A stretch of 50,341 bases of DNA from a virus, in IMG/VR virus record IMGVR_UViG_3300030419_000543, positions 1-50,341 of that record. One strand, written 5' to 3'. The notes beneath the pieces were generated by a model. The model worked only from the letters and a program-made list of their open reading frames with translations, did not search any database and was not told the origin of the DNA. Shown here one piece after another: positions 17,949 through 25,704 of this stretch. A program made the position numbers and the translations under genes. How positions within the stretch are numbered: the first letter of the stretch is position 1; every line of letters begins with the position of its first letter.

Positions 17949-19547
17949 TTATAACTCTTCCACTTTATTGTAAAGCAATTCAGCTTCAGTGATACGCCCT
18001 GTCACATAGTCATAGTACAACTTAGTACATTGACCTGTCAAACCACTAAATCTATTCTTTATTACACGTACGTATGTCGTATGTCGTTCTATTATACAGT
18101 CTGCTTGACCATTACGTTCTAACCCGATTACAAGGTCACTTAGTTGTCCTATGGAATGTGATCCTCTAAGGTCACTCAAGCTCACGTTAGTCGAGTTAGT
18201 CTCGTGTGATCCATTAGACGGTCTGCGTAGATGTGATACCATGAACAGAGTGATACCTAGCTCCTGTACGAGTGTACGTAATTTAGTAACGCAAGCGTCT
18301 ATCGTCTTACGCTCGTCTAACGTACCTTCTTGCGAACTCACTAGAATAGAGATGTGATCCAGCACAACGTACCTGCAACCTAACGCTCTGACTAAATAAC
18401 GTATACGGGCTATAACATTCTCTATGGTATTAGAGCCAAAGTGATCGAAGAAGTAAAATCTATCAGAGGCTAAGACTTCATTGAAGGCTTTCTTATATTC
18501 ATCATTAGTGTATTCCGTATCAGGAAGATGTAATGGCTTATTTATATGTAAACTCATTAAGCTTTCAGCCGTAGTACGTACGTTCTCTTCCATGAACATA
18601 AGACCTATGTTCTCTTTAGTATTTCGAAAGATATGATAGACTATCTCACGTATGAAACTACTCTTACCTATGCCCGTACCAGCGCAGATAGTGACTAACT
18701 CGCCTTCACGAATACCATAGGCCATATTATTTAAGCCTTCAAAGGGATAATCTACTTTAGCCTTAACTGGCCCTTCTATCAACGTATCCCATAAATCCTT
18801 ACCAGCTACTATACCATCAGGAGTGTAGCATTCAGCATTCCACCAATCAGCTACGAATTCAGTTTCCTTACCACCCATCAAGTAATCAGAAGCATCTTTA
18901 TAGCGAAGCTTCATTATCTTAGCTTTAGGAGATAATAATTCTGCTACTTTCTTAGCATTCTCAATACCGACTTTATCATTGTCGAAACATATAACTATAT
19001 TGTCGAAGCTCATCAAGTACTCGTAGTTCTCTTCTACGTCTTTAGCGGCTCCTGCGGCTCCTGTCTTTAGACTTAGGCAAGGCCACTTATTATCGAACAT
19101 CTGGTGTGCCGATAACGCATCTAGTTCACCTTCACAAAGTGTGACAAATTTGCCACCCTTCTTAAAAACTTGTTGACCGAATAAACCAGAAGAACTTATG
19201 TCACCTTCTGATATGAAACGTTTATCCTTTCCACGTATCTTATTGGCTATGTGTTCATTCCAACTGTTAAAATAGGGATAGTAATGATGACCATCATCTC
19301 CTATAGTAACTGAATATCGCAAGCAAGTTTCAGACGTTATATTCCTACGTGGCATTGACTTGGTTGTACCTACGTGAAGATTATCATTAGTCTTACTCTT
19401 AGGTGCTTTCTCTTCCACGACAATTTCTCCATCATTGGCTCTAGTGGTTTTACAAGAGAAGCAGTACGTCCCGTCTACGTAAATAGATAGAGCGTCACTG
19501 CTTCCACAATCGGAGCAAGGTAAATGTGCTTGTAAAGCGTTACCCAT
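17949..19547 (-). CDS. Primase-helicase (T7 gp4/Twinkle type)
   Basis: Bifunctional replisome protein of 532 aa. A zinc-binding primase module is formed by Cys11, Cys14, Cys29 and Cys32. A TOPRIM domain has Glu139 in LCEGELDAL and the acidic pair in CFDND (187-191). The RecA-like helicase has Walker A GTGIGKSS (290-297), Walker B VVLDH (Asp397), His439 in MVSHLRRP and the DLRGSHSIGQLSD motif (459-471). It unwinds DNA and makes primers ahead of the polymerase of the same operon. Length and order agree with T7 gp4. The gene overlaps the upstream nuclease gene by 8 bases. Confidence 0.96.
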   Translation of the reverse strand: MGNALQAHLPCSDCGSSDALSIYVDGTYCFSCKTTRANDGEIVVEEKAPKSKTNDNLHVGTTKSMPRRNITSETCLRYSVTIGDDGHHYYPYFNSWNEHIANKIRGKDKRFISEGDISSSGLFGQQVFKKGGKFVTLCEGELDALSAHQMFDNKWPCLSLKTGAAGAAKDVEENYEYLMSFDNIVICFDNDKVGIENAKKVAELLSPKAKIMKLRYKDASDYLMGGKETEFVADWWNAECYTPDGIVAGKDLWDTLIEGPVKAKVDYPFEGLNNMAYGIREGELVTICAGTGIGKSSFIREIVYHIFRNTKENIGLMFMEENVRTTAESLMSLHINKPLHLPDTEYTNDEYKKAFNEVLASDRFYFFDHFGSNTIENVIARIRYLVRALGCRYVVLDHISILVSSQEGTLDERKTIDACVTKLRTLVQELGITLFMVSHLRRPSNGSHETNSTNVSLSDLRGSHSIGQLSDLVIGLERNGQADCIIERHTTYVRVIKNRFSGLTGQCTKLYYDYVTGRITEAELLYNKVEEL

Positions 19548-20406
19548 TATAGTTCAGTACTTCATCTACGTTAGGTAGTTTAGTTACTTTAGTAAAGTAT
19601 TTATATCCATTAGCATATTGAAACACTCTTAGACCTTTACCGTTATTACTGTCTTTCCAACAGATATCCTTATAGTTACAGAATACGCAGCCCTTATCAA
19701 GAATACGATTACCAGACGTACCAATAGGAATATCAGGATGACATAGTTCGGGCATCTCTTTAGAGGCTACTATCTTCTTTAACTCTTTCACTCTCTTAGA
19801 GGCGTTTATTGTAGTAAGCTCGTCTATGGTCATCAGAGTTATCTCACCGTTATTCTTATTAATGGCGAAGAACGCACCCTCATCTAAATTCATAGCTTCC
19901 ATATAAGAACTTATCTGACCTATGTAACCGAAAGGATCAGAGTTAATTAAATCACCTTCTTTAAATTTTTTAAATCCATAATCAGAAGCAGACTTTACAT
20001 CTACTAGAACCCCATCAATAACAGCATCTATGTGTCCTGTGATACCTTCCAAGGTAACTTCTTTCTGTTGATCCTTGACATCGTGACCTGCTTCTTTAGC
20101 GAGGAATAGTAACATAGCCTCTAAGATATGTCCGTAGAAGAAACGCATACGTTGTTGTGGTATCTCTTTACGCTGTACAGGATCGTTAATTTCGAACCAT
20201 AGTTTACGGTTCTCACGACCTACGGCAGACAGACGTAAACGTTTCCTTTCGCCCTCATAAGGTGCAAGGAACTTAATAACTTCATCTTTCATAGTAGCTA
20301 AGAAGTCATTAAGGTTATCCTCATTAACTTCTTTCTCGCCAGTATCTATTAAATTCAAGATATCTTCTACGAGAGTAGTTATATTCTTTTTTTTCTTTCT
20401 TGGCAT
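19540..20406 (-). CDS. Cas4/AddB-like exonuclease with probable Fe-S cluster
   Basis: The 288-aa protein carries the RecB-type PD-(D/E)XK nuclease pattern: Glu96 in YGHILE, Asp127 in GHIDAVID, Asp136-x-Lys138 in LVDVKSAS, and Gln164/Tyr168 in QISSY. Four Cys (222, 240, 243, 249) end in C-x2-C-x5-C, the arrangement known from AddB and Cas4 iron-sulfur nucleases. It probably does the job of the T7 gp6 exonuclease: host DNA breakdown, end processing and recombination. AAGGAATAAC precedes the ATG. A 196-base structured spacer separates it from the ssDNA-binding protein gene upstream. Confidence 0.85.
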   Translation of the reverse strand: MPRKKKKNITTLVEDILNLIDTGEKEVNEDNLNDFLATMKDEVIKFLAPYEGERKRLRLSAVGRENRKLWFEINDPVQRKEIPQQRMRFFYGHILEAMLLFLAKEAGHDVKDQQKEVTLEGITGHIDAVIDGVLVDVKSASDYGFKKFKEGDLINSDPFGYIGQISSYMEAMNLDEGAFFAINKNNGEITLMTIDELTTINASKRVKELKKIVASKEMPELCHPDIPIGTSGNRILDKGCVFCNYKDICWKDSNNGKGLRVFQYANGYKYFTKVTKLPNVDEVLNYNG

Positions 20407-20483
20407 GTTATTCCTTTATAATAAAATGAGGATTTCTTGTGAAGGCATCCTCTGACCCAATGATATTTTTTTACCGGAATAGA

Positions 20484-20553
20484 ATAGACGCTATCATCTT
20501 AACCGCTTTCGCTACGTCTATATTCGATAGTACCATCCCTCTCTATCGAATAT
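20484..20553. promoter_or_regulatory. Two adjacent hairpins in the ssb-nuclease spacer
   Basis: The 196-base spacer 20407-20602 holds no gene. It contains a perfect 11-bp inverted repeat, ATATTCGATAG (20520-20530) with CTATCGAATAT (20543-20553), separated by 12 bases. Next to it is a 7-bp inverted repeat, ATAGACG (20484-20490) with CGTCTAT (20515-20521). The arms share two bases, so the hairpins compete slightly. There is no U-run after either in the leftward direction, so they look like an operator, processing site or mRNA stabiliser rather than a simple terminator. Confidence 0.5.
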
Positions 20554-20602
20554 GCCTTCCCAATCAGAAAGCCCCCTACTATTACACTAGCTAGTAACTA
20601 CC

Positions 20603-21076
20603 TTATAGATCGTCACCAGCCTCGAAAGGTATGTCTTCACCTTCCAAGTCACCAAGAACGAAACCATCATCTTCAGCCTCAAGATCACCAGTTCCATTCA
20701 TATCAGCAGCTTTAAAGTCTATCACCATTAAAGAGTTTAACGATGCGCTGATACCAGACTTCTTCTTAAACGTCCAATCGAAAGGAGTAACTGAACATTT
20801 AACTGTGCTACCGTTACCTATCAGTAAATTGGAAGGCCAGATGTTCTTGGCAGCATCCATTACTTTAGGACGGCGTTTAGTCTTAGCAACGATAAAGGAA
20901 CCTTTATGTTCTTTATCGCCTTCGCCTTGACGTACTTCAATGCCAACGCCTTCCAGCTTCTTTACAGTAGCCTTATCTAGTTGACATATATCGACCTGAA
21001 ATTTTCCCGACAGGTCATTCGGTTCGTGAACACACGCCCATTGCGCTGTGCCTTTTATCACCATACTCTGATACAT
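20603..21076 (-). CDS. Single-stranded DNA-binding protein (T7 gp2.5-like)
   Basis: Encodes 157 aa. The first 110 residues have the look of an OB-fold phage SSB (TAQWACVHEPNDLSGKFQVDI, SFIVAKTKRRPKV, GNGSTVKCSVTPFDW), similar to the T7 gp2.5/Enc34 group. The last 35 residues are very acidic (DLEAEDDGFVLGDLEGEDIP, ending AGDDL), the tail through which such proteins contact polymerase and helicase. AAGGAC precedes the ATG. It lies between DNA polymerase and nuclease, as expected of a replication cluster. Family assignment is from pattern and context. Confidence 0.8.
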   Translation of the reverse strand: MYQSMVIKGTAQWACVHEPNDLSGKFQVDICQLDKATVKKLEGVGIEVRQGEGDKEHKGSFIVAKTKRRPKVMDAAKNIWPSNLLIGNGSTVKCSVTPFDWTFKKKSGISASLNSLMVIDFKAADMNGTGDLEAEDDGFVLGDLEGEDIPFEAGDDL

Positions 21077-21095
21077 ATTTCTATGTCCTTTCTCT

Positions 21096-22814
21096 TTAGT
21101 GAGTTTCAGCCCAATTCAAACCTGACTTCGCGTCAGCATTCAAGGGCAACCTTACACGCAGTATACGACCTGCTTCTTGCATTGTCAAGTCTGCCGCATA
21201 CATTATTTTGTCAACATCATCAACGTGGACTTCGAACTGCATCTCATCGTGGATTGTGTTCACTAAATGTGCGCGTAAGCCGTGTTTTCGTATGTAATCA
21301 TCCATACATATTGACCACTGTTTGCAAGCTATCGCTCCCGCTCCTTGCAGCAATGTGTTCAAAGATGCGTGTTGATGACGTACGAAAATTCTTCTACCAT
21401 CTAATCCTTGTAAGGAACCTCTCTCTGCCATCTTCTGCACTCTGTCAATGAGAGAGTCAAGAGAGGGCATATTAGCTAGGAAATCACGTTTTAACCTAGC
21501 ACCATCTCTTAACGTTCCACCTACGACATGTCCTAATTTCTCTACGCCAGCACCATATAAGAATGCGTAGATGAAACGCTTTGATTGCGCTCTGGTATCT
21601 AAGCCAGCGGCTATTCTATTTACCTCGTGAGGATCACCGTTTAATACTACGTCTATATACTCTTGATCCTTCATGTAATGAGCTAACATCCTTAACTCTA
21701 AGCCTTTAGCATCCATACCTACTATCTTGTAATTACCGTTAGGAATAGTGAAACAAGCTCTACATTCCGTACCGTATGGTTTGTCAACTGAGACAATGTT
21801 CGCCATATTAGGATTAGAATGGGTCATACGTCCCGTTACAGCCCCCATAGTGTACACAGTCCCATGTATTCTATCATTTGCGTCCATATTTTCTAACCAC
21901 GCCTCTACGGTCTTCCAGCGTGTCTCTAGCATCTTCCACTCTGCTAGCTTTTTAGCAGCTTCGGGCGCATTATCGTGTACAGTATTAAGATTTTCCTCAC
22001 AAATCTTCGGTGATCCTTTAGGTGTAAACACTTTAGGACTCCACCCGTACTCGTTAAGTCTCTCTACTATCTGTTTAGGGCTGGCTAGATTAAACTCTTT
22101 GAATGTAATAAGTGAGAAAGGTCCACCTACTCCTTCTATGTTACGTAAGCTGACTTTAGACATTGAGCCATCTTTCTTATATTTAGGAGTAACTTCCTGT
22201 AGAAATTTCGCCTTCGGTAAGAAGTCTTCCTTGACCTTCTTCTCAATGCTCTTCGCTTTCTTCTTAGTTTCTATGTATAACTCTACGGCCTTTCTTTTAT
22301 CAAGAAAGAAACCATGTAGCTTCTGCTTATTTATTATATTAGCTATCTGATGTTCTAGCTCTAAACTCTTAGTAGAGAACTCAAGACCTTCGACTACTAA
22401 CATATTATAGACTTTCTCTGTCAAGAGGACATCACGAACACAATACTCAAGCATCTCTTCAGTATATTTAGAGAAGTCATTAAATTCTATTTTATCATAA
22501 TTTAACAATCTGCCCCAATTCTCTAAGGAATGACCACCTTCTCTCTCAGGATTATAAAGCCTAGACATGATTAACGTATCTTTAGCGTTAATGAGTTTAA
22601 TATGTGTACCCCACAATTTATTTAGTATAGGGAAATCAAACTCAATGCCATTATGTGCAATAAAGATATCATCAGGCTTTAAGAACTCCTGCAAAGAAGT
22701 CTTATCTAAGAATTGAACAGGTTCACCCTTATTAACTTCTTTACACACAACACACCAAATAGTCTTAGCGTCTAGTGCGTCAGTTTCAATGTCTATTATA
22801 ATCTTTCTAGGCAT
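21096..22814 (-). CDS. Family A DNA polymerase (T7 gp5-like)
   Basis: Replicative polymerase of 572 aa with an active 3'-5' exonuclease: Asp8 and Glu10 in DIETD, Asp60 in HNGIEFDFP, Tyr124 and Asp128 in YCVRD. The polymerase has motif A DAKGLELR (Asp368-Arg375), motif B KRFIYAFLYGAG (Lys412, Tyr416) and motif C IHDE (522-524). Two details differ from T7: Lys for Ser in motif A (DASGLELR in T7) and Ala for Gly after the motif B Tyr. Tyr416 is at the position of E. coli Pol I Phe762. Shorter than T7 gp5 (704 aa); no zinc-finger insertion. Confidence 0.96.
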   Translation of the reverse strand: MPRKIIIDIETDALDAKTIWCVVCKEVNKGEPVQFLDKTSLQEFLKPDDIFIAHNGIEFDFPILNKLWGTHIKLINAKDTLIMSRLYNPEREGGHSLENWGRLLNYDKIEFNDFSKYTEEMLEYCVRDVLLTEKVYNMLVVEGLEFSTKSLELEHQIANIINKQKLHGFFLDKRKAVELYIETKKKAKSIEKKVKEDFLPKAKFLQEVTPKYKKDGSMSKVSLRNIEGVGGPFSLITFKEFNLASPKQIVERLNEYGWSPKVFTPKGSPKICEENLNTVHDNAPEAAKKLAEWKMLETRWKTVEAWLENMDANDRIHGTVYTMGAVTGRMTHSNPNMANIVSVDKPYGTECRACFTIPNGNYKIVGMDAKGLELRMLAHYMKDQEYIDVVLNGDPHEVNRIAAGLDTRAQSKRFIYAFLYGAGVEKLGHVVGGTLRDGARLKRDFLANMPSLDSLIDRVQKMAERGSLQGLDGRRIFVRHQHASLNTLLQGAGAIACKQWSICMDDYIRKHGLRAHLVNTIHDEMQFEVHVDDVDKIMYAADLTMQEAGRILRVRLPLNADAKSGLNWAETH

Positions 22815-22815
22815 C

Positions 22816-23052
22816 TCACTGTAAAGTAGGTTTCTTAAACCCTTCTATATCATCTACACTATCTAAAATCATTTTCATAGTTTCTTTAAAATCTTCCTCT
22901 GACAACATAACCTTATACAATCGCACTGTATTACACATGAGAACACCAGCAACTAACATACCGTTATAATGTGCCACTAACTCAGATATGTTTTCTATCA
23001 CAATATCCGATACCTCGTCAATCATTTTTTTAGCTTCTTTATCATCAATCAT
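22816..23052 (-). CDS. Small acidic helical protein
   Basis: Encodes 78 aa with an acidic helical start (DDKEAKKMIDEVSDIVIENI), a more hydrophobic middle (GMLVAGVLMCNTVRLY) and an acidic end. It overlaps the SleB-type hydrolase gene by 8 bases and lies 1 base before the DNA polymerase start, so all three are read together. No family or motif recognised. Confidence 0.65.
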   Translation of the reverse strand: MIDDKEAKKMIDEVSDIVIENISELVAHYNGMLVAGVLMCNTVRLYKVMLSEEDFKETMKMILDSVDDIEGFKKPTLQ

Positions 23053-23530
23053 TATCTTTTTCCCATCTATAAAATATGTGATCCTCTATCTCTATGGTCA
23101 TAGTTTTAGAAGCCGCCCAAGAAGGTAGTATATAGTCAGCGTGGTAGTGTGTCGCACCTTCCGTAATATCTAGGTACGGTGTAATTTGAAATAACACATT
23201 GAAAGCAAGTTTATGTATTTTAGAGTACGTTTCTTTCTCTTCTGGTTCATCTAGTTTACCATCACAATACCAACTAAATTGGCATTTATTAAGAATAGGT
23301 ATTAGTTCTCCTGTATTCTTCCAAGATAGTCTAGTCGGCCCTTGTTTAACTACTTCACAGATAGTGTTAGGGTATCTATCATCTGCTACTCTATTCATCA
23401 CTACGTTGGTTACAGCTAATTGACCAGCGAAACCTTGATTACGTGCTTCAAAATATATATTATCTGCCAAGCACGTAACCTCTTCGGGTGTAACACCCAT
23501 TAACCACCCTACTATTAATATTGATTTCAT
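23045..23530 (-). CDS. SleB-type cell wall hydrolase (endolysin candidate)
   Basis: Peptidoglycan-cleaving enzyme of 161 aa, matching the SleB/CwlJ hydrolase family. CLADNIYFEARNQGFAGQLAV carries the likely catalytic Glu28. VVMNRV and YPNTICEVV follow, then CQFSWYCDG, ATHYHA near residue 135 and HIFYRWEK at the end. A short hydrophobic start (MKSILIVGWLMGV) may export it or anchor it as a SAR-type lysin. It lies at the head of the DNA-replication operon, away from the holins, so its timing is unusual for a lysin; early expression plus holin-gated export would explain it. Enzyme family is clear, the lysis role inferred. Confidence 0.9.
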   Translation of the reverse strand: MKSILIVGWLMGVTPEEVTCLADNIYFEARNQGFAGQLAVTNVVMNRVADDRYPNTICEVVKQGPTRLSWKNTGELIPILNKCQFSWYCDGKLDEPEEKETYSKIHKLAFNVLFQITPYLDITEGATHYHADYILPSWAASKTMTIEIEDHIFYRWEKDND

Positions 23531-23531
23531 T

Positions 23532-23717
23532 TTAATCTCTAACTTTAATACTTAAATTAGAGACTTTACGCATCTTCTTCATAACTTTCTTATAGATATC
23601 TTCTTCGTTCTTATTAACTAATATATTAATTGGCATAGTACCTTGAGAGAAGTTACGTAGATAACTAATATGCTCTTTAGCTTCTTTCTCTGTTTTTTTA
23701 TTACTCTTCGTAATCAT
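23532..23717 (-). CDS. Small basic protein, operon start region
   Basis: From ATG 23717 the product is 61 aa (MITKSNKKTEKEAKEHISYL at the start, then KKVMKKMRKV). It is basic and helical. A longer frame reaches 23807, but its extra residues are the out-of-frame reading of the neighbouring gene, so the internal ATG, which overlaps that gene by 17 bases, is the better start. Function unknown; a nucleic-acid binding role would fit the charge only in a general way. Confidence 0.6.
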   Translation of the reverse strand: MITKSNKKTEKEAKEHISYLRNFSQGTMPINILVNKNEEDIYKKVMKKMRKVSNLSIKVRD

Positions 23718-23886
23718 AATAATCCTTAGAGTTATTAGTGCGTGAATACTTAGTTTTATCTCTAAATACTCTTTGAGAATATTTAGGACTGTGTAGCTCT
23801 TTAGCAACAGGGTTTCGTTGCTTGAAAAACTTTTTGTTTTTCTTTGCCATTCGTTCTATGTCGATTTGTCTACGTTTGTAACTCAT
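23701..23886 (-). CDS. Very basic small phage protein
   Basis: First gene of the leftward operon; 61 aa from ATG 23886, or 49 aa from an internal ATG at 23850 (MAKKNKKFFKQRNPVAKEL). The segment KQRNPVAKELHSPKYSQRV is like a small, widespread phage family of unknown function whose members begin MAKK-RNPVAK (I associate it with DUF7230). The acidic end DYYDYEE is unlike the rest. Being first after the promoter, it should be made early. Confidence 0.65.
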   Translation of the reverse strand: MSYKRRQIDIERMAKKNKKFFKQRNPVAKELHSPKYSQRVFRDKTKYSRTNNSKDYYDYEE

Positions 23887-23909
23887 TGAATTTACTTAAA
23901 AATTTAGTG

Positions 23910-23938
23910 TTGACATGCGTTGACGTTAGGAGTAGTAT
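23910..23938 (+). promoter_or_regulatory. Probable rightward promoter of the early gene block
   Basis: TTGACA (23910-23915) is followed after 17 bases by TAGTAT (23933-23938). The -35 is perfect and the -10 four of six. A second GTTGAC lies exactly 10 bases after the first (23909 and 23919), one helical turn. The start point would fall in the palindrome CATTAAT-CAA-ATTAATG at 23942-23958, a likely operator shared with the opposing promoter. Confidence 0.5.
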
Positions 23939-23961
23939 ACACATTAATCAAATTAATGCAA
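23934..23961 (-). promoter_or_regulatory. Probable leftward promoter of the replication operon
   Basis: Read leftward, a TATACT -10 box (23934-23939) is preceded after 16 bases by TTGCAT (23956-23961). The -10 is good and the -35 weak. It lies about 50 bases before the first leftward start codon. The spacer contains the palindrome CATTAAT-CAA-ATTAATG (23942-23958), so a bound regulator would block it. It overlaps the rightward promoter. Confidence 0.45.
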
Positions 23962-23974
23962 GGTGTATTTCACG

Positions 23975-24475
23975 ATGAATATTTTTTATTTAGATACCTC
24001 TCCAGCGGTTTGCGCTCATTATCATTGTAATAAACACGTTGTCAAAATGATACTTGAATATTCTCAATTATTATCTACTGCACATCATGAATGCGATGGG
24101 GTTCCTTCGATAGAGTGTTACAAAGCTACGCACAAAAATCATCCTTCTGCTCTGTGGGCAAGAGAGAATACATTTAATTATAAGTGGCTGTATAAACTTT
24201 TATATTATACTGCATCAGAGTATACTACACGTTACGGAAAAGTACATCTAACAGAACGTAAAGGTATAATAGATAATCTTTATACTTTACCTAAAAATTT
24301 ACCTGTCGGTGAAAAGATGACAACAATTCCACAATGTATGCCTGATAAGTATAAAGTCAAAGATGATCCTATCAGTGCTTATCGTAATTATTACATAGGT
24401 GATAAATCACGTTTTGCTAAATGGCAAGATGATAGTCAAACGCCCACATGGTTCTTACATGGTTGTGTTGCCTAA
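23975..24475 (+). CDS. Conserved phage protein with His/Cys-rich start
   Basis: From ATG 23975 the product is 166 aa (a GTG at 23963 is an alternative). The pattern VCAHYHCNKHVVKMILEYSQ, YKATHKNHPSALWARE, FNYKWLYKL, EYTTRYGKVH and MPDKYKVKDDPISAYRNYY is one I recognise from many tailed-phage genomes, where it is usually left as hypothetical. The conserved His/Cys cluster could bind a metal. It is the first gene after the rightward promoter and is coupled to the next gene by a TAATG overlap. Family real, function unknown. Confidence 0.75.
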   Translation: MNIFYLDTSPAVCAHYHCNKHVVKMILEYSQLLSTAHHECDGVPSIECYKATHKNHPSALWARENTFNYKWLYKLLYYTASEYTTRYGKVHLTERKGIIDNLYTLPKNLPVGEKMTTIPQCMPDKYKVKDDPISAYRNYYIGDKSRFAKWQDDSQTPTWFLHGCVA

Positions 24476-24891
24476 TGCCGATTATAAAACAATATAATTT
24501 AGTCACTAATGATGTTCGTGACAATGAAAATGTTTTCTTCATGTTCCTTGAGAACAAAAAACGTATAGGTGGTGGGCATATTGCTATGTTATTACGTGAT
24601 AGTAGTAACGCTATTCCACTTACTGTGAAGAAATCTAATGGGCAAGGTATCGCACATTATTTTCATCGTGAAGACTTAGTATACGCAACTGATGATCTAA
24701 TCTTTCAATTAAATATTGCCAAAGATGTATTGAATAAGGGTTGTATTGTTGTGTTACCTATGGAGTGTTTTGTAGATAATGAATTTGTCGAAGAAATATT
24801 CAGAGAAGCTTGTGAACCTTTCGCTAATAATTTCTATAATCAATTAGATTATCTGTTTGAGAATTATAAGGCTAAGAAATATGTCGCTTAA
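24475..24891 (+). CDS. Early hypothetical protein
   Basis: The start is ATG 24475 inside TAATG at the previous stop, giving 138 aa (MPIIKQYNLVTNDVRDNENV). An in-frame start 27 bases upstream would only add out-of-frame residues. The middle (IGGGHIAMLLRDSSNAIPLT) suggests an alpha/beta fold; the C-terminus is acidic and aromatic (FANNFYNQLDYLFENY). No motif of known function. Confidence 0.65.
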   Translation: MPIIKQYNLVTNDVRDNENVFFMFLENKKRIGGGHIAMLLRDSSNAIPLTVKKSNGQGIAHYFHREDLVYATDDLIFQLNIAKDVLNKGCIVVLPMECFVDNEFVEEIFREACEPFANNFYNQLDYLFENYKAKKYVA

Positions 24892-25024
24892 ACTATTATA
24901 TTATACATTACTGAGGAACGTGTTCTTTCAAGCCTTTAAATTATTCAGTAGCATAGAAGCTTCATTATACAGGAACCATGTAAAATATCATAAGATTGTT
25001 CAAGGTATGCAATATGGAGCGTGA
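24881..25024 (+). CDS. Short early protein, 47 aa
   Basis: ATG 24881 overlaps the previous stop by 11 bases and runs for 47 codons (MSLKLLYYTLLRNVFFQAF at the start), ending TGA inside the next gene with 11 bases of overlap. It exactly fills the gap between two genes, which is a good sign in this compact region. It is mildly hydrophobic and basic. No family recognised. Confidence 0.5.
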   Translation: MSLKLLYYTLLRNVFFQAFKLFSSIEASLYRNHVKYHKIVQGMQYGA

Positions 25025-25268
25025 AAGACATAAGATTGATTGGTGGATTAAATGGGTATCAAGTATTATTTTATTATGCGGAATGATCTTGACATCCCAA
25101 AATATATACCCTATTAATCTAATGATTCACGCAACAGGGGTATTAGGTTGGTTGATTGTGTCTATAATGTGGAATGATAGAAGTTTGATTGTTGTCAATG
25201 CTTGTGCGCTTACATTACTTGTCAATGGTCTAATAGCCTATTTAATAGAAGGGCTGCAACATGGCTAG
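25014..25268 (+). CDS. Small membrane protein (DUF6552-like)
   Basis: From ATG 25014 the product is 84 aa. After a charged start (MERERHKIDWWIKW) it has three hydrophobic segments, roughly residues 15-28, 37-51 and 58-76, with the sequence GVLGWLIVSIMWNDRSLIVVN between the last two. This pattern resembles DUF6552, a small phage membrane family without known function. Its end overlaps the next gene by 8 bases. A channel-like or host-membrane role is possible but unproven. Confidence 0.7.
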   Translation: MERERHKIDWWIKWVSSIILLCGMILTSQNIYPINLMIHATGVLGWLIVSIMWNDRSLIVVNACALTLLVNGLIAYLIEGLQHG

Positions 25269-25704
25269 ACAACTGTACGAAACCAAAGAGGATATCTCTA
25301 GGGAGAAGGTCACTCTAGATTTTGTCAAAGATAAACTTGGCATGGGTGATCTTGTCAAGTTACCTATCAAATATAAGATAGACTATATTGAACTAGGTAG
25401 ATTTAGTGACGGTGGAAAGTCTATAGTAAATTTCGTAGAGATAAAGAATAGAACAGTTGCTAAAGACAAGTACGATACGTATATGATATCTGCTGATAAG
25501 TTCACAACAGCATCACAATATGTAAAACGTTTTAACGTAGGCTTTAAACTCATAGTACGTTGGAAAGACGTAGTAGGGTGTTACACTCTTAAAGATGGTG
25601 ACAAGTTCAGTCTTGGTTTCAACGGTAGATATGATAGAGGCGATTGGCAAGATGTAGAGCCTGTCGTTTATATTCCTATGAGGGAGTTTAAAGATGTTAT
25701 CTAA
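25261..25704 (+). CDS. PD-(D/E)XK nuclease-fold protein
   Basis: Encodes 147 aa. YKIDYIELGRF (Asp41) followed by VNFVEIKNRT (Glu60-x-Lys62) gives the D...ExK core of restriction-like endonucleases. The later SQYVKRFNVGFKLIVRW fits the helix and strand after it. Such small proteins act as resolvases, host-DNA nucleases or anti-restriction factors; the context (early genes) fits host takeover. The fold is a fair inference from three residues and spacing, the activity is not shown. Confidence 0.6.
   Translation: MARQLYETKEDISREKVTLDFVKDKLGMGDLVKLPIKYKIDYIELGRFSDGGKSIVNFVEIKNRTVAKDKYDTYMISADKFTTASQYVKRFNVGFKLIVRWKDVVGCYTLKDGDKFSLGFNGRYDRGDWQDVEPVVYIPMREFKDVI

Noticed and set aside
21748-22350. 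200-codon forward frame opposite the DNA polymerase
   Set aside because: Antisense to a gene with all polymerase and exonuclease motifs; composition is Ser/Leu/Phe-rich as in shadow frames.
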